Shown here piece by piece: positions 8,527-16,410 of a stretch of 64,000 bases of DNA. This DNA comes from Sphingomonas sp. ERG5 (GTDB lineage Bacteria > Pseudomonadota > Alphaproteobacteria > Sphingomonadales > Sphingomonadaceae). The DNA is taken from positions 124,001 through 188,000 of the forward strand of contig NZ_JSXI01000001.1 in assembly GCF_000803065.1 (NCBI RefSeq), read 5' to 3'. Within the stretch, counting starts at the first letter, position 1, and each line of letters opens with the position of its first letter. Both the position numbers and the translations under genes were made by a program. The notes below the pieces were generated by a model that worked only from the letters and a program-made list of their open reading frames with translations, was not told the origin of the DNA and did no database searches.

Positions 8527-9729
8527 ATGAAATCCATCGATCGCTACATGGTCCGGCTGGTCGCGGTGCCGCTGATCTCCACGCTCGTCATTTCGGCGAT
8601 GTTGCTGGTGCTCGATCGCATGCTGCGCCTGTTCGACTTCGTCGCCACCGAGGGCGGGCCGGTGACCGTGGTATGGAAGATGCTGGCGAACCTGCTGCCC
8701 GAATATCTCGGGCTGGGCATTCCGATCGGCCTGTTGCTCGGCGTATTGCTGGCCTTCCGCAAGCTCGCCACCACCTCCGAACTCGATGTCATGCGCGGCG
8801 TGGGCATGAGCTATTGGCGGCTGCTGCGCGTGCCCTATATGTTTGCGATCTTCCTGGCGACAATCAATCTGGCGATCGTCGGCTTCGTCCAGCCCTATGC
8901 GCGCTATGCCTATGAAGGGCTGCGCTTCGAACTGCGCACGGGCGCGCTCGGCGCGTCGATCAAGGTTGGCGAGTTCACCCATTTCAGCGACAAGATGACG
9001 GTCCGGATCGAGAAGAGCCGGGACGAAGGGCGCAAGCTTTCCGGTATTTTCGTCAAGGCGGTATCGAAGACCGGCAGTTCCTATGCGGTGACCGCCGAAA
9101 GCGGCAAGTTCCTCGCGACCGACAATCCCGACGAAATCGTCTTCCAGCTTAGCAACGGCGTGCTCGTCAACGAAGCGCCGGGCATCGTGACACCGCGCGT
9201 GCTGACGTTCAGCACGCATAACCTGCCGATACCGCTGCCCCAATATGGCAGTTTCCGCCGACGCGGCGAGCGCAACCTGGAATTGACCTTGCCCGAACTG
9301 GCCCGGATCGGCCGCGACCCCGGATCCAATGCCGAGCTTCGCGACACCAGCCGGTCCGCCTTTCACTTCCGGGTGGTCGAAGTGGCGACGATGTTCCTGC
9401 TGCCATTGCTTGCGCTGGCGCTCGGCGTGCCGCCGAAACGGTCGTCCTCAGCGCTCGGCGTGTTCCTGGCGATCGTGATGGTGGTGACCTATCATAAGGT
9501 CAACCAATATGCCGAGGCGATCGGCGGGCTCGGCCGGATCGATCCCCTGATCGCGCTATGGACGCCGTTCCTGGTCTTTGCCGGGCTGGTTCTATGGATG
9601 TACTACACCATCGCCTATGTGCCTGACGGCCAGCCGATCGGTGCGCTCGAACGCGTCTTCTCGAAGATCGGCAAGCTGATCGCGCGGTGGATCCCCGGCC
9701 GTCGTCTCTCCGATGCGGTGAAAATATGA
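8527..9729 (+). CDS. lptF: LPS-type export ABC transporter permease LptF
   Basis: 400 residues with the YjgP/YjgQ permease layout: about three N-terminal transmembrane helices, a long periplasmic beta-jellyroll region (about 120-290), and three C-terminal helices starting at MFLLPLLALALGVPPKRS. LptF and LptG form the inner-membrane part of the Lpt bridge that extracts lipid from the inner membrane. Sphingomonads have glycosphingolipids instead of LPS, so the cargo may be the product of the nearby spt pathway (inference). The ATGA overlap at 9726-9729 couples it to lptG. Confidence 0.92.
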   Translation: MKSIDRYMVRLVAVPLISTLVISAMLLVLDRMLRLFDFVATEGGPVTVVWKMLANLLPEYLGLGIPIGLLLGVLLAFRKLATTSELDVMRGVGMSYWRLLRVPYMFAIFLATINLAIVGFVQPYARYAYEGLRFELRTGALGASIKVGEFTHFSDKMTVRIEKSRDEGRKLSGIFVKAVSKTGSSYAVTAESGKFLATDNPDEIVFQLSNGVLVNEAPGIVTPRVLTFSTHNLPIPLPQYGSFRRRGERNLELTLPELARIGRDPGSNAELRDTSRSAFHFRVVEVATMFLLPLLALALGVPPKRSSSALGVFLAIVMVVTYHKVNQYAEAIGGLGRIDPLIALWTPFLVFAGLVLWMYYTIAYVPDGQPIGALERVFSKIGKLIARWIPGRRLSDAVKI

Positions 9730-10823
9730 ATTTCCTGCAGTTCTTCCCGTCACGCGTCGTCGCCGTCTACATGGCGCGACTGTTCGTCGTGCGGACCTTT
9801 GCGATCCTCGCCGCAATGGTGCTGGTGCTGCAGGCGCTCGACTTGCTCGGCCAGACGGGCAAGATTCTCGAATATGCCGGCAATGGCGATGCCGAGGTGT
9901 GGCGTTATGTCAGCTTGCGCGCACCGCAGATCATCGCCTTTGTGCTGCCGTTCTCAGTCCTGCTCGGGACGATCCTCACGCTGACGACGATGAATCAGAA
10001 CAGTGAGATCATCGCGCTGAAGGCATCGGGCCTCTCGGCGCATCAAGTGCTCGCGCCACTGATCATTGCCAGCTTCGCGGTGGCGGTTATTTCCTTCACC
10101 TTCAACGACCGCATCGTGTCGCGTGCCACCGCCACGCTCAATCAATGGGAGAAGGTCGATTTCGGGCCGCTGCCGGTCGATCGTGGTGACCGCGTCAATG
10201 TGTGGGTGCGTGACGGCGACGATCTGATCCAGGTCGATCAGATCAAAGGTCGGGGCAAGACCGCACAACTGACCGGCGTCAAACTGTACGATCGCGAAAA
10301 GGGCAATCTGGTCGGCATCATCGAGGCGGCGCGCGGCACCTTTACCGGCCATGCCTGGCGGATCGAAGGCGCGAAGCGATTCAGCGTCAAGAGCGGCAAA
10401 CTCACCACGCTGGGCACGATCGTGGTCGCGCAGGGCGTTCGCCCCGATCAGTTCACGCTCGCCAGTGTCGATGCCGATGGCTTGTCGTTCGGGTCATTGC
10501 GGTCGGCGATCAGCGACCTTTCCGATGCCGGGCGTCCGACTCAGGCGCTGGAAGGCGCCGCATGGCACAAATTGTCGGGGCCGTTATCGTCAGTGCTGAT
10601 GCCCCTGCTTGGTGCGGTGGCGGCATTCGGCGTCGCGCGGTCGGGCAAATTGTTCTTGCGCGCCGTCATCGGCATGATGCTCGGCTTCACTTTTTTCGTG
10701 GCGGATAATTTCGCGCTGGCGATGGGCAATCTCGGCGCCTATCCGCCCTTCCTCGCCGCTTGGGCGCCGTTCCTGCTCTTTTTCCTGATCGGTGAAGCGG
10801 TGCTGGTGCGCACCGAGGAATAG
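9726..10823 (+). CDS. lptG: LPS-type export ABC transporter permease LptG
   Basis: 365 residues from ATG at 9726; the open frame begins earlier but this ATG overlaps the lptF stop (ATGA) and starts with a typical membrane anchor (VVAVYMARLFVVRTFAILAAMVLVLQAL). The topology is the same as LptF: N-terminal helices, periplasmic jellyroll, and three C-terminal helices (GPLSSVLMPLLGAVAAFGVAR onwards). It pairs with LptF and the LptB ATPase, which is not in this window. Gene order lptF-lptG is the usual one. Confidence 0.92.
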   Translation: MNFLQFFPSRVVAVYMARLFVVRTFAILAAMVLVLQALDLLGQTGKILEYAGNGDAEVWRYVSLRAPQIIAFVLPFSVLLGTILTLTTMNQNSEIIALKASGLSAHQVLAPLIIASFAVAVISFTFNDRIVSRATATLNQWEKVDFGPLPVDRGDRVNVWVRDGDDLIQVDQIKGRGKTAQLTGVKLYDREKGNLVGIIEAARGTFTGHAWRIEGAKRFSVKSGKLTTLGTIVVAQGVRPDQFTLASVDADGLSFGSLRSAISDLSDAGRPTQALEGAAWHKLSGPLSSVLMPLLGAVAAFGVARSGKLFLRAVIGMMLGFTFFVADNFALAMGNLGAYPPFLAAWAPFLLFFLIGEAVLVRTEE

Positions 10824-10827
10824 GATC

Positions 10828-11940
10828 CTAGCGCGCACCCATGGTGCTGCGCGCAATCTTCATCACCAAGCCGGGCAGGCCGGGATAGCTCGCCTTGTGA
10901 TAAGGCGACTGAGCGTCCAGCGCCGCTGAAATCCGGCGATGCGCCTCACCCAGTGCATGATAGGGCACACCGGGCAGCAAATGATGCAGCGCGTGATAGC
11001 GCAGACCCACCGGCGCCCACAGCATCGGCAGCAACGCCGGCGGCGGTACGTTGACCGTGTCGAGATATTGCGCGGTGACGGTCATCACCTCACCCTCATT
11101 CTCCCACAGATGCGCGACGAGCGTGCGGACCTGGTTGATCACCGCGACACTGGAAGCGACCGCAAGGAAGATCAGGAAGGCGCGCAGCGGCACGATACCC
11201 GTCGCGACCATGGTCAGCAGCGCGATCGCCCAGACGCTCGCCCCAGCTTCCTGCCACAGCCATTGTGTGCGGGCGGCGCCCTCGGGTGCACGGCGGCGAA
11301 ACGAAGGATTGATCGACAGAGCGGAATAGCGCTCGACCACCAGCTTGCGCATGCCCGGGAACACCGCCGACAGCGGCGACAGAATGGCGAAGCGCACCAG
11401 CAGCGCCACCGGCGCAAGGAATGCGGCCAGCACGAACAGCGGCAACGTGTAGGGCTTCATCAGCGCGAGCGGCAGATATTCGGGATCGTCGGCGGTGCCG
11501 TAGCGCGTACGCGCATGGTGCAAATTGTGTACGCCTTCATACATGAAGGAGGGCACCAGCAGCGGAATACCGGCCAGCGCGTTCCAGCCGAAGCGGAAGC
11601 CGGGCAGCGACGCATGCTTAAAATGAGTCAGTTCGTGGATGAAACTTTCGGCGCGATACAGCGCGAGAACGGCGACGACGCCCGCCGCAATCGCCCAGCC
11701 GGTCGGCGCCAGCAAAATCGCAGCCGCGAGCGCGCCGAAACCGACCACCACCGAAGCGATCAGGTCCGACCAATAGATCCAGGGCCGTGGGGCATTGAGA
11801 TCGCGAGTGAGTTCCGCCGCGGTCCGGAGCATTGCCTTGTCATCGGCAATGTCCTGCGCACGGACGCGGGCCGCGTCAGCCGGACGGGCCGATGGCGCAC
11901 GCCGATCGATGGTGAGCGAGGTATCCATGGGAAGGTGCAT
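10828..11940 (-). CDS. Fatty acid desaturase family membrane protein
   Basis: About 370 residues with several hydrophobic segments and the three histidine boxes of the membrane di-iron desaturase family (PF00487): HELTH, HNLHH and HALHH. The enzyme would introduce a double bond or a hydroxyl group in a lipid acyl chain, using O2 and an electron donor. The exact substrate cannot be told from sequence. Start choice is uncertain: ATG at 11940, ATG at 11928 or TTG at 11970, none with a Shine-Dalgarno sequence. It ends 4 bp from the lptG stop, convergent. Its presence beside sphingolipid and lipid-export genes fits an envelope-lipid role. Confidence 0.85.
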   Translation of the reverse strand: MHLPMDTSLTIDRRAPSARPADAARVRAQDIADDKAMLRTAAELTRDLNAPRPWIYWSDLIASVVVGFGALAAAILLAPTGWAIAAGVVAVLALYRAESFIHELTHFKHASLPGFRFGWNALAGIPLLVPSFMYEGVHNLHHARTRYGTADDPEYLPLALMKPYTLPLFVLAAFLAPVALLVRFAILSPLSAVFPGMRKLVVERYSALSINPSFRRRAPEGAARTQWLWQEAGASVWAIALLTMVATGIVPLRAFLIFLAVASSVAVINQVRTLVAHLWENEGEVMTVTAQYLDTVNVPPPALLPMLWAPVGLRYHALHHLLPGVPYHALGEAHRRISAALDAQSPYHKASYPGLPGLVMKIARSTMGAR

Positions 11941-12084
11941 TGCACAAAAATAGTGGCGGGATGGTGGCAATAACAGGTGCGGCGCTGCGGCGCGCGCCGC
12001 CCATATGCGTCAGGCTGGTGCCGGCTTGACAGAATGACGCGCAAGCAGGACTGCACTCTCCTGCTGAAAAGAGGCGATCACATC

Positions 12085-13242
12085 TTGGCCACCCTCCCCC
12101 TCTCCATCCGCCCGGTCACCAGCAAGCGCGACCGCAAGGCGTTCATCGACCTGGCCTATCGGCTCAACAGCGACGACCCCAATTGGGTACCCCCGCTGAA
12201 ATCCGAAGAGGCGGGCAAGATCGACCCGAAGAAGAATGGCTGGTTCAGCCATGCCATCGCACAATTGTTCATCGCCACGCGCGGTGACCAGGTGGTCGGG
12301 CGTATTTCCGCGCATATCGACACGCTCGCACTGACCTTGCCGCCCGAACAGGGTTTTGGGCCAGGCGTCGGATGCTGGGGCATGGTTGAGGCAGAAGACC
12401 GCAACACCTGGCGCGCGCTGGTCGCCGCTGCGGAGGGCTGGCTGAAGGCGCAGGGCATGACTCGTGCTCTAGGGCCAATCAGCTTGTCGATCTGGGAAGA
12501 GCCCGGCCTGCTGGTCGAGGGGCATGACCATCCACCAACGGTGATGATGGGCCATCACAAGCCGCATTATCAGGAATGGATCGAGGAAGCAGGCTATAAG
12601 GGCGTGAAGACGCTCTATACTTATGAACTTGATATCAGGAAGGAATTCCCGCCAATCGTTGGCCGCATCGTCGCCGCCGGCGAGAAGAATAGCCGCATCG
12701 TGATCCGCAAGGTCAACAAGGCGAAGTTCGCCGACGAGGCGGCAACCATCCTGGCCATTCTCAACGACGCCTGGTCGGACAATTGGGGCTTCATACCGCT
12801 GACTCAGCCCGAGATCGATGATGTCGGCAAGAAGCTGAAACCCATTGTGTTCGAGGATCTGATCCGCATCGCCGAAGTCGATGGCGAACCCGTCGCATTC
12901 ATGATCACGCTTCCCGACCTCAACGAAGCGATCAAGCCGCTCAATGGCAGCCTGTTGCCGTTCGGCTGGGCCAAATTGCTGCTGTGGTTGCGCGCGCCGA
13001 AGGTTCGGACGATGCGCGTTCCGTTGATGGGCGTGGTCAAGCGGATGCAGGCATCGCGGCTCGCCAGCCAGCTCGCGCTGATGATGATTGAATATATCCG
13101 CCGTGACGCAGTGGCGAATTTCGGCGCGTCGCGAGGCGAGATCGGCTGGATTCTCGACGACAATCAGGGAATGCGGTCAATCGCCGAGATCATCGAATGC
13201 ACCGTCAACCGGCGCTATGAGATTTACGAAAAAACGCTGTAA
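12085..13242 (+). CDS. GNAT-like N-acetyltransferase domain protein of unknown substrate
   Basis: 385 residues from TTG at 12085, preceded by GAGG at 12071-12074; ATG at 12034 is an alternative start without a ribosome-binding site. The sequence begins with IRPVTSKRDRKAFIDLAYRLNSDDPNWVPPL, a block I associate with a conserved bacterial family often named N-acetyltransferase or hypothetical. A second conserved patch reads DAWSDNWGFIPLT. Residues 1-170 and 200-385 look like two divergent GNAT folds. I cannot name the substrate. A hairpin terminator follows at 13256-13286. Confidence 0.7.
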   Translation: MATLPLSIRPVTSKRDRKAFIDLAYRLNSDDPNWVPPLKSEEAGKIDPKKNGWFSHAIAQLFIATRGDQVVGRISAHIDTLALTLPPEQGFGPGVGCWGMVEAEDRNTWRALVAAAEGWLKAQGMTRALGPISLSIWEEPGLLVEGHDHPPTVMMGHHKPHYQEWIEEAGYKGVKTLYTYELDIRKEFPPIVGRIVAAGEKNSRIVIRKVNKAKFADEAATILAILNDAWSDNWGFIPLTQPEIDDVGKKLKPIVFEDLIRIAEVDGEPVAFMITLPDLNEAIKPLNGSLLPFGWAKLLLWLRAPKVRTMRVPLMGVVKRMQASRLASQLALMMIEYIRRDAVANFGASRGEIGWILDDNQGMRSIAEIIECTVNRRYEIYEKTL

Positions 13243-13255
13243 AGCGACGGCGAGT

Positions 13256-13286
13256 GGCCTGCAGTCCGATAACCGGACCGCAGGCC
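13256..13286. terminator. Hairpin between convergent genes
   Basis: GGCCTGC-A-GTCCG (13256-13268) pairs with CGGAC-C-GCAGGCC (13274-13286), leaving an ATAAC loop and one mismatch. It lies 14 bp after the stop of the plus-strand gene and just before the end of the minus-strand gene at 13294, so it can serve both. No T-tract follows. Confidence 0.6.
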
Positions 13287-13293
13287 GCGCTCA

Positions 13294-13551
13294 TCACTGA
13301 TCACCCTTGAGCGGATCGTAATCGCGCGCCAGCCACTCCTTGCGAGTCAGGCACACTTTCGTATCGACACGGCTGCCGGTGAGCTTCTCAACCACGCAAT
13401 ATTTGGTCTCTTTGGCCTTGGCCTTGACCTGAGCTGGGGCCGCATCGCTCTGGGCAGCGCTTGCACTTGGCGCCACTGGGTCGTTGGCGAGAACAGGTGT
13501 CGCGGTGATCAGAACGGCACTCGCAAGTGCCAACAGGACGGGATTGGTCAT
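13294..13551 (-). CDS. Small secreted protein, paralogue of the gene at 13897
   Basis: 85 residues. A signal peptide (MTNPVLLALASAVLITATPVLA, split after residue 22) is followed by an Ala/Pro/Lys-rich spacer and a conserved end: YC…G-SRVDT-K-VCLTRKEWL…DPL. Two cysteines about 16 residues apart could form a disulphide in the periplasm. GGAGG stands 6 nt before the ATG. The function is unknown. The same C-terminal pattern and the same Shine-Dalgarno region (GGAGGAAGAC) recur in the next gene upstream on this strand, so the two probably arose by duplication. Confidence 0.75.
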   Translation of the reverse strand: MTNPVLLALASAVLITATPVLANDPVAPSASAAQSDAAPAQVKAKAKETKYCVVEKLTGSRVDTKVCLTRKEWLARDYDPLKGDQ

Positions 13552-13729
13552 TGTCTTCCTCCGCTATGGTGCGAACCAATACTCCTTGATCCGCTACCGT
13601 GTTACTGCACTAGTCGTGCCAAACACTAAGAAGACGCAATTTCAACGACTTAAGCCAGCGCAATTTTTGTCGAAATGGAATTTGTGCCATTGATCAGCAA
13701 CCATTGCCAATTATCGGCGCATATTGACC
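13552..13729. other. Intergenic region without a recognised gene
   Basis: This AT-richer stretch lies upstream of the minus-strand small secreted protein gene and should contain its promoter. I see no clear -35/-10 pair, terminator or RNA gene in it. It continues into the weak short ORF at 13730-13903. Confidence 0.4.
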
Positions 13730-13903
13730 ATGCCAGCCGCACCACCCGTCAATGGCTGGGTTTCCGGTAAGAATTTGCGAATGGGTTCGCCCGGATCACC
13801 AACCGGATGCCCCGCGATCGCGCCCATGATTTACGAGGAAGCACCCTGGCATGTCAGCGAGCGGCTCGGCGACGGAGAGTGCCGTGGGCGACCTGCCTAT
13901 TGA
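13730..13903 (+). CDS. Possible 57-residue ORF, unknown
   Basis: ATG at 13730 to TGA at 13901-13903. The product would start MPAAPPVNGWVSGKN and end GDGECRGRPAY. It has no Shine-Dalgarno sequence, mixed codon use and no family I recognise, and it overlaps the end of the minus-strand gene at 13897 by 7 bp. It may be a real small gene, a decayed remnant or chance. Confidence 0.2.
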   Translation: MPAAPPVNGWVSGKNLRMGSPGSPTGCPAIAPMIYEEAPWHVSERLGDGECRGRPAY

Positions 13904-14139
13904 GGCTGAAGCGGATCAACCCCGCGTTCCAGCCACTCCTGACGGTTTAGGCAGGTCGTCGTATCGATCCGGTTGCCAGAGGCTCTTTCCCTCTCGCAAT
14001 ATCGGCGCTTCTTGACTTGTGGCTTGGCCTGACCGGCTTGTGCCGCGCCCGCATTCGGGTCCGCCGCTTTCTTGGCGACAGCGGGAGTGGTGGCCATCAG
14101 CATGCCACCAGCAAGCACCAGAAGAACTTGCCTGCCCAT
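13897..14139 (-). CDS. Small secreted protein, paralogue of the gene at 13294
   Basis: 80 residues from ATG at 14139, chosen because GGAGG (14150-14146) stands 6 nt upstream; an in-frame start 18 nt earlier has none. The signal peptide is MGRQVLLVLAGGMLMATTPAVA. The mature part ends with YC…ASGNRIDTTTCLNRQEWLERGVDPL, matching the paralogue's cysteines, (R/K)(I/V)DT, CL-x-R-x-EWL and DPL. It is probably a periplasmic protein with one disulphide. Nothing in the sequence indicates a catalytic role. Confidence 0.75.
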   Translation of the reverse strand: MGRQVLLVLAGGMLMATTPAVAKKAADPNAGAAQAGQAKPQVKKRRYCERERASGNRIDTTTCLNRQEWLERGVDPLQPQ

Positions 14140-14315
14140 CGTCTTCCTCCACTGCAATGCGGGCCCATCATCACCAGCCCCACCCTATCGCGACTCTGAC
14201 TATCCCAAATGATCGCATCGGCCAATCTCGATGGCTGGACTGATTTCACCGCGATCAGCTTACAAGCAGGAAGCCCGAGGTCGTCGATTTCCACCGGTCG
14301 TCGACTGCGAAACCG

Positions 14316-15116
14316 CTAGAAGCGCCGTGAAATTCCGAGATAGAGCTCTCCATCGGGGCTCGCATGATTGAGCCCGACCGCACCGCCGATATCGAGTTGC
14401 AGCGCGTCGCTCGCCATCCAGCCAAGCGAAAGACCAGCCCGTGTTTGCGTCGTGGCGCCGGACGGGTCGTCGTCGCGCAGGGCCTGAAACTCGATGGTGC
14501 CGGTCACTTCATGGTTGAGGGCGACGGCAAGCCCCACAGTGCCGCTGAACGCCAGGTGCCGACCGCTACCATCCTGATCCACCGCCGCATCGAGTTCGGG
14601 CGTGAATGCCAGGTTGAGCGTGTTGCTCAGGTCATAGGTGGCCGGCACGACAAGCCCCGCCCCCCAATCCCCTGCCCCGATGGGGCTGCGCCCTGTCGGT
14701 AACGTCACAAACGGATGCACCGCCACGGCAAATCCGCTGCCATCGGGATTGCGCAGATTGGCCTTGAAACCCAGCGAAACGTCGCCGACCCGGTTCGCAC
14801 GGTCGATCGCGCCACTATTCTTGTCCCGCGTCCGCATATGGCCGAACGGCGTCCATCCGACCTGCGCTTCGATCGTATCGGTCAGGCCGATCCGCACCAG
14901 AGTATCGCCGATCAGGATCGTATCGCTGCGCTGGCTCGAATCCTCATCGCGCGTCCAGTCGACAAGACCCGTTTCGACCGACACGCGGCCCGGCGCAATC
15001 GTACAGGCTGGGGTACCAAGACCCGGACGCTCCGGGCAATAATCGCGTTCCTCGGCATGTGCGATGCCGGGCAGCAAGGCGATCGCAGCGGCGGCGATCA
15101 GACGCTTCACACCCAC
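14316..15116 (-). CDS. Outer-membrane beta-barrel protein, transporter/MetA-pathway-like
   Basis: 266 residues. The signal peptide ends at GIAHA|EE. The mature chain has alternating beta-strand patterns throughout (VSVETGLVDWTRDE, DTIEAQVGWTPFGHMR, VGDVSLGFKANL, GLSLGWMASDALQLDIGGAVGL) and closes with an aromatic residue (…YLGISRRF), the signature of an outer-membrane barrel. It resembles the PF13557 'putative MetA-pathway of phenol degradation' transporters. The substrate is unknown. The mature N-terminus carries two cysteines (DYC…PAC). Confidence 0.7.
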   Translation of the reverse strand: MGVKRLIAAAAIALLPGIAHAEERDYCPERPGLGTPACTIAPGRVSVETGLVDWTRDEDSSQRSDTILIGDTLVRIGLTDTIEAQVGWTPFGHMRTRDKNSGAIDRANRVGDVSLGFKANLRNPDGSGFAVAVHPFVTLPTGRSPIGAGDWGAGLVVPATYDLSNTLNLAFTPELDAAVDQDGSGRHLAFSGTVGLAVALNHEVTGTIEFQALRDDDPSGATTQTRAGLSLGWMASDALQLDIGGAVGLNHASPDGELYLGISRRF

Positions 15117-15206
15117 CTGACCGATGCGGGATTGTCGCGCTGGGCGGTTTCGAACTCACCTTTGCGATGAAGCATCTTCTGCACGGTGAAGCTCACCACC
15201 GCACGG

Positions 15207-15977
15207 TCAGCGCAACCGCGCCCAGGTGGGGGCGTGATCGCTCGCTTTCTCGCGAGCGCGATAATCCTTGTCGACGCCTGCATCGACGAGGCGATCGGCG
15301 GCGATCGGGCTGAGCAGCAAATGGTCGATCCGGAAGCCCGCATCGCGCTGCCACGCACCGGCCTGGTAATCCCAGAAGGTCCATACCCCGCCCTTTGGGT
15401 GGCGGGTGCGCAGCGCATCGGTCCAACCCTGTGCGACCAGGCGGCGAAATCCTTCGCGGCTTTCCGGCTGCATCAACGCATCATCCTGCATCGCGCGTAC
15501 CGAGAATGTGTCGTCGTCATTGGGGATGACATTATAATCGCCCGCGAGCACGACCGGCTTTTCTTCAGCCAACAGATCGCGCGCGCGTGCAGCAAGGCGC
15601 TCGATCCAACGCAATTTATAGTCGAATTTCGGCCCTGGCTGGGGATTACCATTGGGGAGATAGATCGAGGCAATCACCACGCCGTCAACCTCGGCCTCAA
15701 GATAGCGGCTATGGTCGTCTTCGGTCTCCCCAGCCAGACCACGCTGGCGCTCGACCGGATCACTGCCCCTGGCGAGCACCGCGACACCATTCCAGCTCTT
15801 CTGGCCATGCCACACCGCACCATAGCCGGCAGCGCGGATGTCCGCTTCCGGAAAAGTCTCGTCGCTGGACTTCAACTCCTGCAGGCACACCACATCGGGC
15901 TGCTGTTCGGTGAGATACTCGACCAGGCGCGGCAGGCGCGCCTTGATGCCGTTCACATTATAGGTGACGATCTTCAA
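15207..15977 (-). CDS. xthA: Exodeoxyribonuclease III
   Basis: 256 residues, the family length. It starts with KIVTYNVNGIKARL, has the metal-binding QELKSS, GDYNVIPNDDD (catalytic Asn/Asp) and the C-terminal SDHAP. The enzyme is an AP endonuclease and 3'-exonuclease of base-excision repair in the cytoplasm. Its ATG lies 7 bp after the erpA stop, so the two are probably co-transcribed. Confidence 0.95.
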   Translation of the reverse strand: MKIVTYNVNGIKARLPRLVEYLTEQQPDVVCLQELKSSDETFPEADIRAAGYGAVWHGQKSWNGVAVLARGSDPVERQRGLAGETEDDHSRYLEAEVDGVVIASIYLPNGNPQPGPKFDYKLRWIERLAARARDLLAEEKPVVLAGDYNVIPNDDDTFSVRAMQDDALMQPESREGFRRLVAQGWTDALRTRHPKGGVWTFWDYQAGAWQRDAGFRIDHLLLSPIAADRLVDAGVDKDYRAREKASDHAPTWARLR

Positions 15978-15983
15978 GGCGGA

Positions 15984-16325
15984 TCAGACCGAAAAACTGG
16001 AGCCGCAGCCACAGCCGGACGCAGCATTGGGATTCTCGACCTTGAATGCCGCACCGCCAAGCGATTCGACATAATCGACCGCACAGCCGCGCACGAGATC
16101 AAGGCTGATCGGATCGACCACAAGCTTGACCGCTTCGGTCTCAGCTACCGTATCATCATCGGCCACCGCATCGGCGAGCTCGAACTTGTACTGAAAGCCG
16201 GAACATCCCCCGCCATCGACCGCGAGCCGCAGGATGGCAGGCTTTCCCTGTCGCGCGGCAATCGCGGCGACACGCGACGCCGCGGACGGCGTCAGGGTGA
16301 TCTCGGCTTGAGCTAATGTGGCCAT
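15984..16325 (-). CDS. erpA: Iron-sulphur cluster insertion protein ErpA (A-type carrier)
   Basis: 113 residues from ATG at 16325; the frame is open upstream but the homologous region starts here (ITLTPSAASRVAAI). The three conserved cysteines of A-type carriers are present: GGGCSGFQY and SGCGCGSSF. The protein receives a cluster from the SUF or ISC scaffold and passes it to apoproteins. It precedes xthA in the same direction. Confidence 0.93.
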   Translation of the reverse strand: MATLAQAEITLTPSAASRVAAIAARQGKPAILRLAVDGGGCSGFQYKFELADAVADDDTVAETEAVKLVVDPISLDLVRGCAVDYVESLGGAAFKVENPNAASGCGCGSSFSV

Positions 16326-16379
16326 GGTCAGGAGATAGGCGGTCGCGCGTGTGACGGCAACCAGCCGATCAATTCTCCC

Positions 16380-16399
16380 CCTTCTCCGAACGGGAGAAG
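16380..16399. terminator. Short hairpin downstream of the M23 peptidase gene
   Basis: CTTCTCC and GGAGAAG enclose a short GAACG loop within a purine/pyrimidine-rich stretch, 12 bp after the end of the minus-strand peptidase gene (16411). No T-tract follows in that direction, so this is a weak terminator prediction. Confidence 0.35.
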
Positions 16400-16410
16400 A
16401 GGAAAGAAAA

